Shown in pieces: positions 14,710 through 22,957 of a stretch of DNA of 64,000 bases. The stretch is taken from positions 1 to 64,000 of IMG/VR virus record IMGVR_UViG_3300021963_000069; one strand, given 5' to 3'. A program made the translations under genes and the position numbers. This DNA comes from a virus. The stretch's first letter is position 1, and each line of letters starts with the position of its first letter. The notes below the pieces were generated by a model, which saw only the letters and a list, made by a program, of their open reading frames with translations, did not search any database and was not told the DNA's origin.

Positions 14710-15474
14710 TTAGTTTGCCATCATATCACCAGATCCGGCAGCGCCAGGTCTAAATGATCTAGGAAGTCCAGATCTTTCAGATGCGGAACGTGGTAAAATA
14801 TTTCCGCTAGATGTTCCAGCGTTTCCAGATCTACTTGTAGATCCACCACCTCCTCTTGATCCTGGTTTTGATTGTGCTTTTGGTTTTGGTAAAGGTTTAG
14901 TTGGAGTAACTGCGGACCTCATTACATCAAATGGGTTGTCTCCGGTAGTAACTCCACGTTCAGTTTGCCTCGCAAGTTTTGATCCTTTTGGTGTAGAACC
15001 TGGTCCAGAAAATCCTGCGGCCGCTGCTCTTTGGTCTCTAATTTTTGGTGTTAATGGAGTATTTGTTCTACTGGTTAGACTATTAGTTGGTGGAGTAGAT
15101 CTACTTCTAACAGGTATTGGAACTTCTCTACGTGTAAATGGCACGTTTCTATTGGCGTCTCTTTCATTGTATCTACGAACTATTTCTCTACTTGTAATAC
15201 GTTCTCTTTCTTGTGGTGAAATCCTTACAGGGTCTCCACTTCTAGTTGGAACTCCACTGCCTCCTGATCCTCTTCTGGTACTTGATCGTTCTGGATATGT
15301 ACCACTTGTTCTTTGTTTGGCATTTCTTTCTAAATTCATTAAAACAGTCAAAGAAGGTTGTCCTTGAGGTAAAACACTAAAATCTCTTCTACTGTCCATT
15401 CTTTGTCTAGCAACATCTGCCAACCTTGCCGAAGTTGCTCCTGCTTCTAAAATAAATTCTCGAAAAGTCTTCAT
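14710..15474 (-). CDS. Arg/Ser/Pro-rich basic protein with capsid-targeting-like leader
   Basis: The 254-residue product begins MKTFREFILEAGATSARLADVARQ. The leader matches the T4 internal-protein tag MKTYQEFIAEA at 8 of 11 positions and contains I-L-E before Ala, the gp21 protease consensus (I/L-x-E). The rest is low-complexity, rich in Arg, Ser, Gly, Pro and Thr, strongly basic and probably disordered, fit for binding DNA. AAGG precedes the ATG at 15474; the longer frame overlaps uvsY. I infer a packaged internal head protein cleaved after Glu10 by gp21, which is encoded nearby. No homologue is recognised. Confidence 0.6.
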   Translation of the reverse strand: MKTFREFILEAGATSARLADVARQRMDSRRDFSVLPQGQPSLTVLMNLERNAKQRTSGTYPERSSTRRGSGGSGVPTRSGDPVRISPQERERITSREIVRRYNERDANRNVPFTRREVPIPVRSRSTPPTNSLTSRTNTPLTPKIRDQRAAAAGFSGPGSTPKGSKLARQTERGVTTGDNPFDVMRSAVTPTKPLPKPKAQSKPGSRGGGGSTSRSGNAGTSSGNILPRSASERSGLPRSFRPGAAGSGDMMAN

Positions 15475-15491
15475 TTCCTTTTTATTTTTAT

Positions 15492-15926
15492 TTAGTTGTA
15501 TCCAGCGGTGAACTTGTGCCAATCTATAGCATTCTTGATGGAGTAATTTCTGTTCGTAATCATTTTAATCACTTCCTCCAAAAACTTAAGTATCACATCA
15601 TAATACCTTATCTTTAGATCAATTTTATTCAATCTCTCATCGGCGTCCATATGCCTCTGTAGTGCCTCTTTATCTCTTACCTTATACGGGAATGGTTCTT
15701 CCGCATATACCTCCGCTGTTGCCTTTCCTGTGTAGTAGTTGTAGCGGTCTAACTTAACTTTATTATAAGTCTCTCTCGCTTTTTCACGAAGAAGAATTGT
15801 GGTGTTGTATATTGTATAATACTTGGAATGAAGTTGAGGTATTTTTAGTGATTCATCGTGTAAATTATCTGGGTCTATGACAGAATCTCTCTGCCACATT
15901 TCTTGCACTTCATCAAGACTCATCAT
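15492..15926 (-). CDS. uvsY: UvsY recombination mediator
   Basis: The 144-residue helical protein (T4 UvsY: 137) starts MMSLDEVQEMWQRDSVID and ends with MITNRNYSIKNAIDWHKFTAG, the family's characteristic ending. UvsY loads UvsX recombinase onto single-stranded DNA coated with gp32. Its ATG overlaps the stop of the upstream tail gene (ATGA). UvsX itself is not in the window. Confidence 0.92.
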   Translation of the reverse strand: MMSLDEVQEMWQRDSVIDPDNLHDESLKIPQLHSKYYTIYNTTILLREKARETYNKVKLDRYNYYTGKATAEVYAEEPFPYKVRDKEALQRHMDADERLNKIDLKIRYYDVILKFLEEVIKMITNRNYSIKNAIDWHKFTAGYN

Positions 15927-16477
15927 AAGGGTTTGTTGTTTTTATCTAGAATGTTATAGATAGTATACTTGAAAATTACGTCCGCTGTAAAGTATTGAAT
16001 ATCAGTTTGAGTCGCATCAAACTCTAAAGAACTTAAAGAAATTGGATACAAATCCTTAAACTTAACTACAGCAGTTGTATTATAATTGCTGTTTAGAATA
16101 AAAAGACTTCCATCACTAAACGCACTCTTTGGATCTTGAGATTGTGTAATATCATTATCAATTGTAATTAGATCTTTATATTGCTGTGCCGTTTCTGGAA
16201 AACCAAGTCCATATAACCACTTATGAACTGACATATAATTTTCCATATTCTCATCGACCATAAATCTCAAACTTAAATCGCCAAAAGTGATCTTATCTCC
16301 GGGAACATCAATATCCTTGAGATATGTAGGTTGGAGATTTGTCGATAGTGTTATTTCCGGTATTCTTGCCGTATTACAGAAAAAAACAATTTTTGGATCT
16401 TTTGCTAATGTAAACTTAAATCCAACCGGAGACAGAAAGTTTCTATTGTCAATTTGACCGGGAAAAGAGCAAGCCAT
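15923..16477 (-). CDS. Tail-tube-like protein (tail completion, gp3 position)
   Basis: The 184-residue protein contains FKFTLAKDPKIVFFCNTARIPEITL, PGDKITFGDLSLRFMVDENMENYMSVHKWLYGLGFPE and ends with TADVIFKYTIYNIL, strands typical of the T4 gp19/gp48/gp54 tail-tube fold. In cyanophages the gene after 23 is often labelled gp3, tail completion and sheath stabilizer. I cannot choose firmly between tube initiator and gp3. It follows a terminator after gene 23 and has a late-promoter-like CTAAATACAAATA just upstream of its start. Confidence 0.7.
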   Translation of the reverse strand: MACSFPGQIDNRNFLSPVGFKFTLAKDPKIVFFCNTARIPEITLSTNLQPTYLKDIDVPGDKITFGDLSLRFMVDENMENYMSVHKWLYGLGFPETAQQYKDLITIDNDITQSQDPKSAFSDGSLFILNSNYNTTAVVKFKDLYPISLSSLEFDATQTDIQYFTADVIFKYTIYNILDKNNKPL

Positions 16478-16510
16478 TTTTTATTTGTATTTAGATTAAT
16501 TAGCATAAAA

Positions 16511-16530
16511 AAGACCCCCCGAAGGAGGTC
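16511..16530 (-). terminator. Terminator after the major capsid gene
   Basis: Minus strand AGACCTCC, loop TTCG, GGGGGTCT (one G-U pair), then TTTTTT. Confidence 0.85.
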
Positions 16531-16553
16531 TGTTAGTTCTATGTAAAATAATT

Positions 16554-17963
16554 TTACATAAGATTTGCGACTTTGACTCTCCTGTAGTACACATTAGAGT
16601 TGGTGGTTAGAGCACCTTGTCCCGCATTAAGACCTTCAGCAAAAGGATTGGCGACCATGCCGTAGCGAGTCTTAAATCCAATTTTTGGTTGGAAGGTGTC
16701 CTGACCAACGGCGCGAACCATTTGGAGAGGAACATAAGGACAATAGAAGAGACCAGCATCATAAGCACTGGAACCCTTATAACCAACAACGTAGAACTGA
16801 TTAGGTGATACGTTAGCAGAATAAGGATCGATATATACACGATACTTACCTTGAAGAACACCAGCAAAGGTATTGCCAGTATCATCTACGTTTAGGTTAG
16901 CATTAAGAGCGGGGGTGTAATCAAGTACACCAGCCATTGCGAGCGCAGAAGCAACGTCAGCGGAGCAAAGGATCATATTGCCCTTTCCTCTACGAGTTTG
17001 CTGGGCGATAGCGTTAGCATCTCTTTCAATCTGGAAAATAAGACCCTTGAACTTCTCAACGGACCAACGACCATTTGAGTCAACATCAAGGTCAAAAGTA
17101 CCAGAAGTGGCAACGTTTGCCTGAGCACCTGGCTTGGCAATCTTATAAACGGTACGAATGACTTCGCGGTTAATTTCGGCAAGAATCTCTGTGGAGAGAA
17201 GATTTGCGAGTTCCGCTTCAGCATTCAATCCGTGAATTGCCTTCAGGTCTTGAGCGAGCTCAAGGCTGTATTCTGCTTTTAGAGCGCGGCTCTTGGCAGT
17301 TACAGTAACTTTCTCAATCGAGAAAGCCATTTCGTTGAAGGATGAACCAGAGTCTCCGAGAGCTTCGGAATCGGCTGTATTCATACCTTGACCAACGTTA
17401 TATTGGTCGGCGCCAACTCCGGCGTTAGCCTGTTGTGCAGTGGAACTATTTCCGGCGGCAAGAATAGATGGGTTGGTTCCACTACCTTGTGCAGTAGTAC
17501 CCATACCAACGGAAGCACCGGTAAATCCACCGGTTAGATTACGTTGTGCGTTTTGACCGGAGAAAGCAGAATCAACTTCGTTGTAGAAGGTCTCTGCACC
17601 GCTCTGACTGGTATAACGTGAGCGCATCGCAAAGATAAGTCCGGTAGGACCGTTCATTGGTTGAACGCCACAAAGATCATAAGCAATCAGATTAGGCATT
17701 GAGCGTCTGATTAGAGAAATCAGAACTGGGTCGAAACCTGCAACTTGTGAACTGCCGCCGCCAGGAGCTGTGGCAGGTGAAAAACCTGCGTTGGTTGGTG
17801 ATTCGTAAAGAAACTCGTGTGACTCACGGAGTTCTTTTTCTTGATTTTCTAGCAGGATAGCAGTTACCGATCTACGATGTGAATCTTTGATTTCATCGAG
17901 TCCTTGATAGTCAAGGATTGGTGCCCACTTCTCCTGCAATTGTTCTGCATTGAACATTTGCAT
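16554..17963 (-). CDS. 23: Major capsid protein gp23
   Basis: The 469-residue protein (T4 gp23: 521) has the N-terminal propeptide with KWAPILDYQGLDEIKD and a gp21 cleavage site L-Y-E before Ser at residues 52-55, then the HK97-fold segments such as LIRRSMPNLIAYDLCGVQPMNGPTGLIFAMRSRY and ending RRVKVANLM. AGAGG lies 8 nt before the ATG. Two TATAAATT elements (17997-18010) upstream give it strong late expression, and it has its own terminator. Confidence 0.97.
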   Translation of the reverse strand: MQMFNAEQLQEKWAPILDYQGLDEIKDSHRRSVTAILLENQEKELRESHEFLYESPTNAGFSPATAPGGGSSQVAGFDPVLISLIRRSMPNLIAYDLCGVQPMNGPTGLIFAMRSRYTSQSGAETFYNEVDSAFSGQNAQRNLTGGFTGASVGMGTTAQGSGTNPSILAAGNSSTAQQANAGVGADQYNVGQGMNTADSEALGDSGSSFNEMAFSIEKVTVTAKSRALKAEYSLELAQDLKAIHGLNAEAELANLLSTEILAEINREVIRTVYKIAKPGAQANVATSGTFDLDVDSNGRWSVEKFKGLIFQIERDANAIAQQTRRGKGNMILCSADVASALAMAGVLDYTPALNANLNVDDTGNTFAGVLQGKYRVYIDPYSANVSPNQFYVVGYKGSSAYDAGLFYCPYVPLQMVRAVGQDTFQPKIGFKTRYGMVANPFAEGLNAGQGALTTNSNVYYRRVKVANLM

Positions 17964-17996
17964 TTGTTTTACCTCTGTAAAAAAGTTAGTTTGAAA

Positions 17997-18010
17997 ATTT
18001 ATAATTTATA
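17997..18010 (-). promoter_or_regulatory. Two late-promoter-like elements before gene 23
   Basis: Minus strand has TATAAATTATAAATTT, two overlapping near-consensus octamers, about 35 nt upstream of gp23 and directly after the gp22 stop. Confidence 0.55.
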
Positions 18011-18012
18011 AT

Positions 18013-19224
18013 TCACTTTTTGGCGACTCTGCCTAGAGTCTGAAGATATGATTCCATTCTTCCGCTAACCATAGGTTGTTGGTTTTGAATGTCTGTGCTT
18101 TCAGATAAAGTCTCAGAGTCATCTATTTGAGCACTAGAAGATCTTGAAGGAAAATATGATTCTCTCAAGGTTACTAGTTTCTCACGATAGTTTTGTTCAC
18201 CATCAAACTCAACATTTTCAGCAAGAGAAGCGAGTTTGTCTTTCTGAGAAAGTGCAAGACCCTCAGAAATATCTGCAAAGATTACATCAGCAACTGATTC
18301 CGCCAATCTTCTATTTAGAGCAACGTTCTTTTGAATTTGCTCGTTGAGTTTTTCTTCCATTTCATCAAGGTTATCTACCATACTCTCAATAACATCATAT
18401 CTATCTTCAGGGATTGTTACATAATGATCTTCAAAAAGTTGTTTCATTCCAGAAAGGAATGATTCGGTCATTTCAGTCTTAAGACCGTGTTCGACTGCGA
18501 GAGCATTTTCTTGTACCCACTCATCGGATACATACTCAAGATAAGCATCGACACGCTCAACCAAATCACTCTTAATTGTTTCGATTTCTTCAATAAGAGT
18601 TTCTTCATAAGATGACTGAAGTTCTTCTTTGATTTCAGCAACCTTCGAACGGATCGCTGCCTCAAAGATGGTTCTTGCTTTTTCTTGGAACTCTTCGGAG
18701 AGGTCCTCGCCAGCAAGCAGGGCATTTACATCTTCTTCGATGTCATATTCTTCTTTCTTCATCGCCATATCCCCACCTTCTTCATTATCTTCAGAAGAAT
18801 AATTTTTATTTTTACTTTTACCTTTTTTATTTTTAGAATCTTCGTCCTCGCAAGATTCTTCGGTGACTACTTCTTCGTCTTCATCGACTTCTTCTTCATC
18901 GACAAGATCTTCATCCTCTTCGATTTCCTCCTTAACTCCTTGACCCGGAGTTTTTACCGGAGTTGCCGAAGTTCCTGATGCTTCTGCCTTTGCCGCTTTT
19001 GCATTCACTACATCTCTTACTTGGGCAAGAGTAGCAGCAGGATCTTTGATTTTTGCGGAATCGTCATCGGGACGATAATTTTCTGGAGTAGGACCACCTA
19101 GATCTTCCCAATTTCCGGTTTGTCCAGGTGCAATACCAGTGGACAACTTATGCATTGGTTCTGCAGGTGATGCTCCTTTGGTTACTACGTTTTCCATTTC
19201 TTGTAAATTTCTACCAACGGACAT
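18013..19224 (-). CDS. 22: Prohead core scaffold gp22
   Basis: The 403-residue protein (T4 gp22: 269) sits between protease gp21 and capsid gp23. It has a long acidic low-complexity section (residues about 105-150, runs of Glu/Asp) and a helical C-terminal half with VNALLAGEDLSEEFQEKARTIFEAAIRSKVAEI, recognised from cyanophage gp22. Several I/L-x-E sites suit gp21 cleavage during maturation. TATAAATA lies 30 nt upstream. The start is not certain because another ATG follows at codon 10. Confidence 0.9.
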   Translation of the reverse strand: MSVGRNLQEMENVVTKGASPAEPMHKLSTGIAPGQTGNWEDLGGPTPENYRPDDDSAKIKDPAATLAQVRDVVNAKAAKAEASGTSATPVKTPGQGVKEEIEEDEDLVDEEEVDEDEEVVTEESCEDEDSKNKKGKSKNKNYSSEDNEEGGDMAMKKEEYDIEEDVNALLAGEDLSEEFQEKARTIFEAAIRSKVAEIKEELQSSYEETLIEEIETIKSDLVERVDAYLEYVSDEWVQENALAVEHGLKTEMTESFLSGMKQLFEDHYVTIPEDRYDVIESMVDNLDEMEEKLNEQIQKNVALNRRLAESVADVIFADISEGLALSQKDKLASLAENVEFDGEQNYREKLVTLRESYFPSRSSSAQIDDSETLSESTDIQNQQPMVSGRMESYLQTLGRVAKK

Positions 19225-19253
19225 TTTTGATTAGTTGTGTTATAATCTATATT

Positions 19254-19261
19254 TATTTATA
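19254..19261 (-). promoter_or_regulatory. Late promoter octamer before gene 22
   Basis: TATAAATA on the minus strand 30 nt upstream of the gp22 start. Confidence 0.8.
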
Positions 19262-19263
19262 AT

Positions 19264-19914
19264 TTAAAGATTTGCGAGAAAATCTTGGAACAACTGTACT
19301 TTATGTTCTTGAAGGGTTTTTTCATCAACTAAAGTATTAATTCTACGTTTTGTTGATTCAACAAATTTTTCTCGTAGAATACCTCCCTCCCAGCACCATT
19401 CCTTGCCCTCAAATATTCCCTGTACGAAAGCATCGGGGGCAGAAGGATCAGCTACAATATCAGCGGCAGTCGCAAGCATAAAATCTTCACCGACGATCTT
19501 ATGACCCTCATTAGTCATCTTGAGTGACCCAACACCACGAGAAGAAACACCAAGACAAACACCTTCTTTGATGAGAGACTCGGCAATTTTCCCCATAGGA
19601 GTTCCAAGAAGTTGTGCCTTACCAATAAAATTACATCCTTTTTGTTCCAGGGAAATAATCTTGTGAGAAACACGGTCAAGATTTACCGTAGGTCCATCTG
19701 GATGACCGAGTTCTCCAAGAGCACGACCCTTACCTATGAATGCTTCATTATATCTCTTTACTTCACGAGCAAGAGTCTGCATAGGGTACATTCTACCATT
19801 ACGGTTACAAATGTCTCCCTGAAGGAAAACACCCTGAATAAAGGTTCTTGATACTTCATCTACCTTTTCGGTAATAAACTCTACCTGTGAGACTTCTTCT
19901 GTGATGAGTTTCAT
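19264..19914 (-). CDS. 21: Prohead protease gp21
   Basis: The 216-residue protein (T4 gp21: 212) carries NRNGRMYPMQTLAREV, GELGHPDGPTVNLDRVSHKI with the catalytic His, and GVSSRGVGSL with the catalytic Ser, followed by AADIVADPSAPDAFV. It is the serine protease that trims the scaffold, gp23 and internal proteins at I/L-x-E sites. It starts just after the stop of a beta-rich virion gene. Confidence 0.95.
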   Translation of the reverse strand: MKLITEEVSQVEFITEKVDEVSRTFIQGVFLQGDICNRNGRMYPMQTLAREVKRYNEAFIGKGRALGELGHPDGPTVNLDRVSHKIISLEQKGCNFIGKAQLLGTPMGKIAESLIKEGVCLGVSSRGVGSLKMTNEGHKIVGEDFMLATAADIVADPSAPDAFVQGIFEGKEWCWEGGILREKFVESTKRRINTLVDEKTLQEHKVQLFQDFLANL

Positions 19915-19915
19915 T

Positions 19916-20452
19916 TTACTCTGTGACTAACTGAACGATTTCGGTAATACTTACATCCTGTGATCCGGATGAAGCAAGAACACTTACTTTCACACTTCTA
20001 GCAAGAATTGCATTAGTTGTAGTAATTACTCCAACAATGGATGAACTATTGTGTGCGATTACCACCGAATCATCATATACAGCGGTGACTTCTTTGTGTT
20101 CCGTATTAATTCCTGATGGTTGTGCATTTTGAATGGTAACATAATCACCAACCAAAAATGGATTTCCCGCATTATTATCAAAAGAAACAATCGTCGATGT
20201 TCCTGTTGTGATTCCTGAAGGTACTGCCCTAATCTTCTGTCTGGCAATTCTTTCCTTTAGTACCTCATTTCCATATGGACCAAGATGAAAAGAATTTATG
20301 TTGGCAACAGGAGTTTCTCCGGTTTCAACATAAACTGACGTTCCTCCAGTAGAAACTCTCAAATATCCACTCTTAAGAACGATGGGATTACTAGTGGTAG
20401 CAGTACCAGTAGCAGTAATTCTATTTACATTTTGTACTACTTTAATTGCCAT
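19916..20452 (-). CDS. Beta-rich head-cluster protein, unassigned
   Basis: The 178-residue protein MAIKVVQNVNRITATGTATTSNPIVLKSG is predicted to be mostly beta strand and contains a TIQNAQPSGINTEHKEVTAVYDDSVVIAH segment. It occupies the place of T4 gene 68 between the core protein and gp21 but does not resemble gp68 as I know it. A virion or prohead role is inferred from its place. Its ATG overlaps the previous stop (TAATG). Confidence 0.65.
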   Translation of the reverse strand: MAIKVVQNVNRITATGTATTSNPIVLKSGYLRVSTGGTSVYVETGETPVANINSFHLGPYGNEVLKERIARQKIRAVPSGITTGTSTIVSFDNNAGNPFLVGDYVTIQNAQPSGINTEHKEVTAVYDDSVVIAHNSSSIVGVITTTNAILARSVKVSVLASSGSQDVSITEIVQLVTE

Positions 20453-20619
20453 TACTCCTGTTCCTCTGAATGATCTTCATCTCCAAATAATGATGACGCA
20501 ACTTCTGGTCGAATATAATCAATTTTTTCAGCTGCTTTTGCGAATAGGATATCTTTAATTTTATCTGATATTTCAGATGCAGATTGTTGAGTTGCAATCA
20601 AATCGACAAGTTCTTCCAT
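20452..20619 (-). CDS. 67: Small prohead core protein (gp67 position)
   Basis: The 55-residue protein MEELVDLIATQQSASEISDKIK...IRPEVASSLFGDEDHSEEQE lies directly after the portal gene, as gene 67 does in T4. It is acidic at the C-terminus and helical. Cyanophage homologues share MEEL..LI...SA..ISDKIK and the RP.VA.S.FG ending. It probably forms part of the prohead core cleaved by gp21. TATAAATA lies 25 nt upstream. Confidence 0.8.
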   Translation of the reverse strand: MEELVDLIATQQSASEISDKIKDILFAKAAEKIDYIRPEVASSLFGDEDHSEEQE

Positions 20620-20643
20620 AAAAATAATTTACAAATATATATT

Positions 20644-20651
20644 TATTTATA
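20644..20651 (-). promoter_or_regulatory. Late promoter octamer before the gp67-like gene
   Basis: TATAAATA on the minus strand, overlapping the gp20 stop and 25 nt upstream of the next start. Confidence 0.8.
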
Positions 20652-22311
20652 TCTTGCCGCCTTTAGGTTCTTTTGGAGGTACTTCTTCTGGGGGCACTTC
20701 TTCTGGAGGAACTTCTTCTGGAGGAACGCCATCTTCCATTCCCGGTTCTTGTATTGGATTTCCTGCTTCATCTACGGGAGCATTTGGATCGGGTAGAATG
20801 CCCTTTTCAATCTCATCGTCAATCTGTGCGTCAATCTCAATAATTTCCTCGTCGGTCTGGCGAAGAATTTTTTTCCTGACATATTCAGTAGAAAAGTACT
20901 TGCCAATATATGCCTCCATACTCGTGAGTGTGGAGAGTCTATTTGTGAGCAACTCACTTTCTTTTAGTTCAGCGAAGTGATTGTCATATAAGAAATCATA
21001 TTGAATATGATCGCTCATTCTATTCCAATCTTCTGGAGTAACAATATTTTTGAGAATTAATTGAGTGCGAAGCATATCATTAAAAAGATTGGCAAAACGC
21101 TTTCTCAATCTACCAACAAACTTTGAGAACTTAAGTTCATCTCTTAAGATTTCCGAAGATCGCCCAAGATTAAAACCATCTCCCGAACCGGCAATTCTTG
21201 ATTCTGGAACTCCTAATGATCTATAAAGTTTTTTCTGAAAATATTCAATATCAGATAGTTCTCCCAGATTTTGACCTCCGGGAAGAGTTGTGATTTCAGT
21301 TCCTCTGCCACCTTCTCTACGAGGCAACCAAAAATCTTCCATCATAGACATAAATTTGCGATCATCTCTAACCTCTCCTGTAGAGGCATCATATACTAAT
21401 TTATTTCTATAGCGAGACATAACCTCTTTGAGATATTGCTCCGCTTTTACCTTTGGGAGATTTCCTACATCAATATAAAATATTCTTCTTTCTGGCGCCC
21501 TTGACATTCTGTATATTACCAAAGAATCCTCAATCATTCTCAATTGATTGAGGGGTTTGATTGCCTTATGAAGATAAGAAAGAACAGTTCCTTTAGTTCT
21601 ATCAACTAATCCGGAAGTACAATAGGTAATAGAATCTTTAGCGATTTTTATTGAATTTTTTGCAGAAGAAGTTAGTCCTCCTGCAGGATAATTTGATGAA
21701 GGACTGTAAATAAAATATTCTTCAATTTCTGGATATATAACTTGATTTCCAGAAAGAGAATTAAAATTAGATATATTAGGACCAGATTTGTTGTTTGGTT
21801 TTTTTTCTTGACGAACGTGCTTGATCTTCATAGGATCAATATATCTCAATTCCTTGATTCCCTCTTCGGGTTTCTTTACATCAATTACTTTGAGATAAAA
21901 TACTCGACCGTCAATATACCAATTTCTAAATATTTCGTGACATTTTTTATCAAAGTCCATCACTTCTTTGATAAATTTAAATTCTTCTCTGATTATTTTC
22001 TTAAGTTTATCGCTCGCATTTAAGTTAGATAACTCAATTTCCACCGGAGAATCATATAAATCGCTTACAAGAGCTTCATTTACAACATCTTCAATAGCAC
22101 CATCACATTCTGCGTGAATTGCCATTTCACGATATCTTCTTATTAAATCAGATTCTGTTCTATATACACCCTCAAGATCTACATATTGACCGTAAAAACC
22201 GCTCTGTATATAATAATCACTCCCGTCCTCATTATTTTGAGGAACGGGAGATACTATAGATTTTGATTTTTTGTCATCATCCTCAATTGAAAAACCAAAA
22301 AGTTTTGCCAT
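20647..22311 (-). CDS. 20: Portal protein gp20
   Basis: The 554-residue protein (T4 gp20: 524) has the diagnostic segments YRTESDLIRRYREMAIHAECDGAIEDVVNEA, YRMSRAPERRIFYIDVGNLPKVKAEQYL and FWLPRREGGRGTEITTLPGGQNLGE used in gp20 surveys of cyanophages. It forms the dodecameric DNA channel at the capsid vertex. The C-terminus carries tandem PPEEV repeats (about four, near residues 527-545) that look prone to slippage. Confidence 0.97.
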   Translation of the reverse strand: MAKLFGFSIEDDDKKSKSIVSPVPQNNEDGSDYYIQSGFYGQYVDLEGVYRTESDLIRRYREMAIHAECDGAIEDVVNEALVSDLYDSPVEIELSNLNASDKLKKIIREEFKFIKEVMDFDKKCHEIFRNWYIDGRVFYLKVIDVKKPEEGIKELRYIDPMKIKHVRQEKKPNNKSGPNISNFNSLSGNQVIYPEIEEYFIYSPSSNYPAGGLTSSAKNSIKIAKDSITYCTSGLVDRTKGTVLSYLHKAIKPLNQLRMIEDSLVIYRMSRAPERRIFYIDVGNLPKVKAEQYLKEVMSRYRNKLVYDASTGEVRDDRKFMSMMEDFWLPRREGGRGTEITTLPGGQNLGELSDIEYFQKKLYRSLGVPESRIAGSGDGFNLGRSSEILRDELKFSKFVGRLRKRFANLFNDMLRTQLILKNIVTPEDWNRMSDHIQYDFLYDNHFAELKESELLTNRLSTLTSMEAYIGKYFSTEYVRKKILRQTDEEIIEIDAQIDDEIEKGILPDPNAPVDEAGNPIQEPGMEDGVPPEEVPPEEVPPEEVPPKEPKGGKI

Positions 22312-22346
22312 CTTATAAAATAAACTTGCTTGTTATTATCTATTAT

Positions 22347-22937
22347 TTAGTTGATATCTTCACCGCCAGCGGAAGCAGAGTTACCTTTAACAGCTTCCCA
22401 CCAGAGAATCTGCATTTCTACAGTAAATCTTTGAATTGCATCATTTTCATATGCAAGTTGAATTGCACTAATATTAGTTGGAAAAATATCATAAAAATGA
22501 TATGCTCTTAATGTAGAACCATCACGATCTAGTTGATAAACGAATGCGTCTGCGTGATAAAGTGCCGGATTAGTAACACCAGTATTATCAGAGAGACGAT
22601 TAATTTTATTCATCCAATTTTCAAATGCGGAACGAATTGAAAAATCGGTATCATTAATAACTGTAATAGTCCAGGACTCAAAAGTTCTGTCTCCGGCAAG
22701 TTTTAATGTTCTTCCTCTAAATGCAACATCTAAAGGAGTTATGGCGGATCCGGGAAGAGCCGCTGATTCTACTAAAAATCTTGATTTGTCGAGAACAGTA
22801 ACATCTGCTGGTGCAATATCCGGAAAGGATAAAACCACTTCGAAAAGATTACTTCTAGCGCCGCCGCCCGATAACTTACTCTTAAAGTCAGTAATCTTTC
22901 TTAATGGGGGCGGATTGAGTTGATTTCTGGTTGCCAT
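22347..22937 (-). CDS. 19: Tail tube protein gp19
   Basis: The 196-residue protein (T4 gp19: 163) contains RSNLFEVVLSFPD, AALPGSAITPLDVAFRGRTLKLAGDRTFESWTITVINDTDFSIRSAFENWMNKIN and ends with a beta strand rich region VEMQILWWEAVKG. It polymerises into the inner tube of the contractile tail, sheathed by gp18, whose gene is immediately upstream. Confidence 0.95.
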   Translation of the reverse strand: MATRNQLNPPPLRKITDFKSKLSGGGARSNLFEVVLSFPDIAPADVTVLDKSRFLVESAALPGSAITPLDVAFRGRTLKLAGDRTFESWTITVINDTDFSIRSAFENWMNKINRLSDNTGVTNPALYHADAFVYQLDRDGSTLRAYHFYDIFPTNISAIQLAYENDAIQRFTVEMQILWWEAVKGNSASAGGEDIN

Positions 22938-22957
22938 AATTGATTAACCTCTGTTAC

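Noticed and set aside
14936-15367. Plus-strand ORF of 143 codons with Leu-rich product
   Set aside because: Lies opposite the low-complexity Arg/Ser gene, whose skewed codons open the antisense frame. The minus frame has a leader, a Shine-Dalgarno and neighbours in order.
20690-20745. CRISPR-like short repeats near the gp20 end
   Set aside because: They are tandem codons for PPEEV in frame with the portal gene, without spacers.
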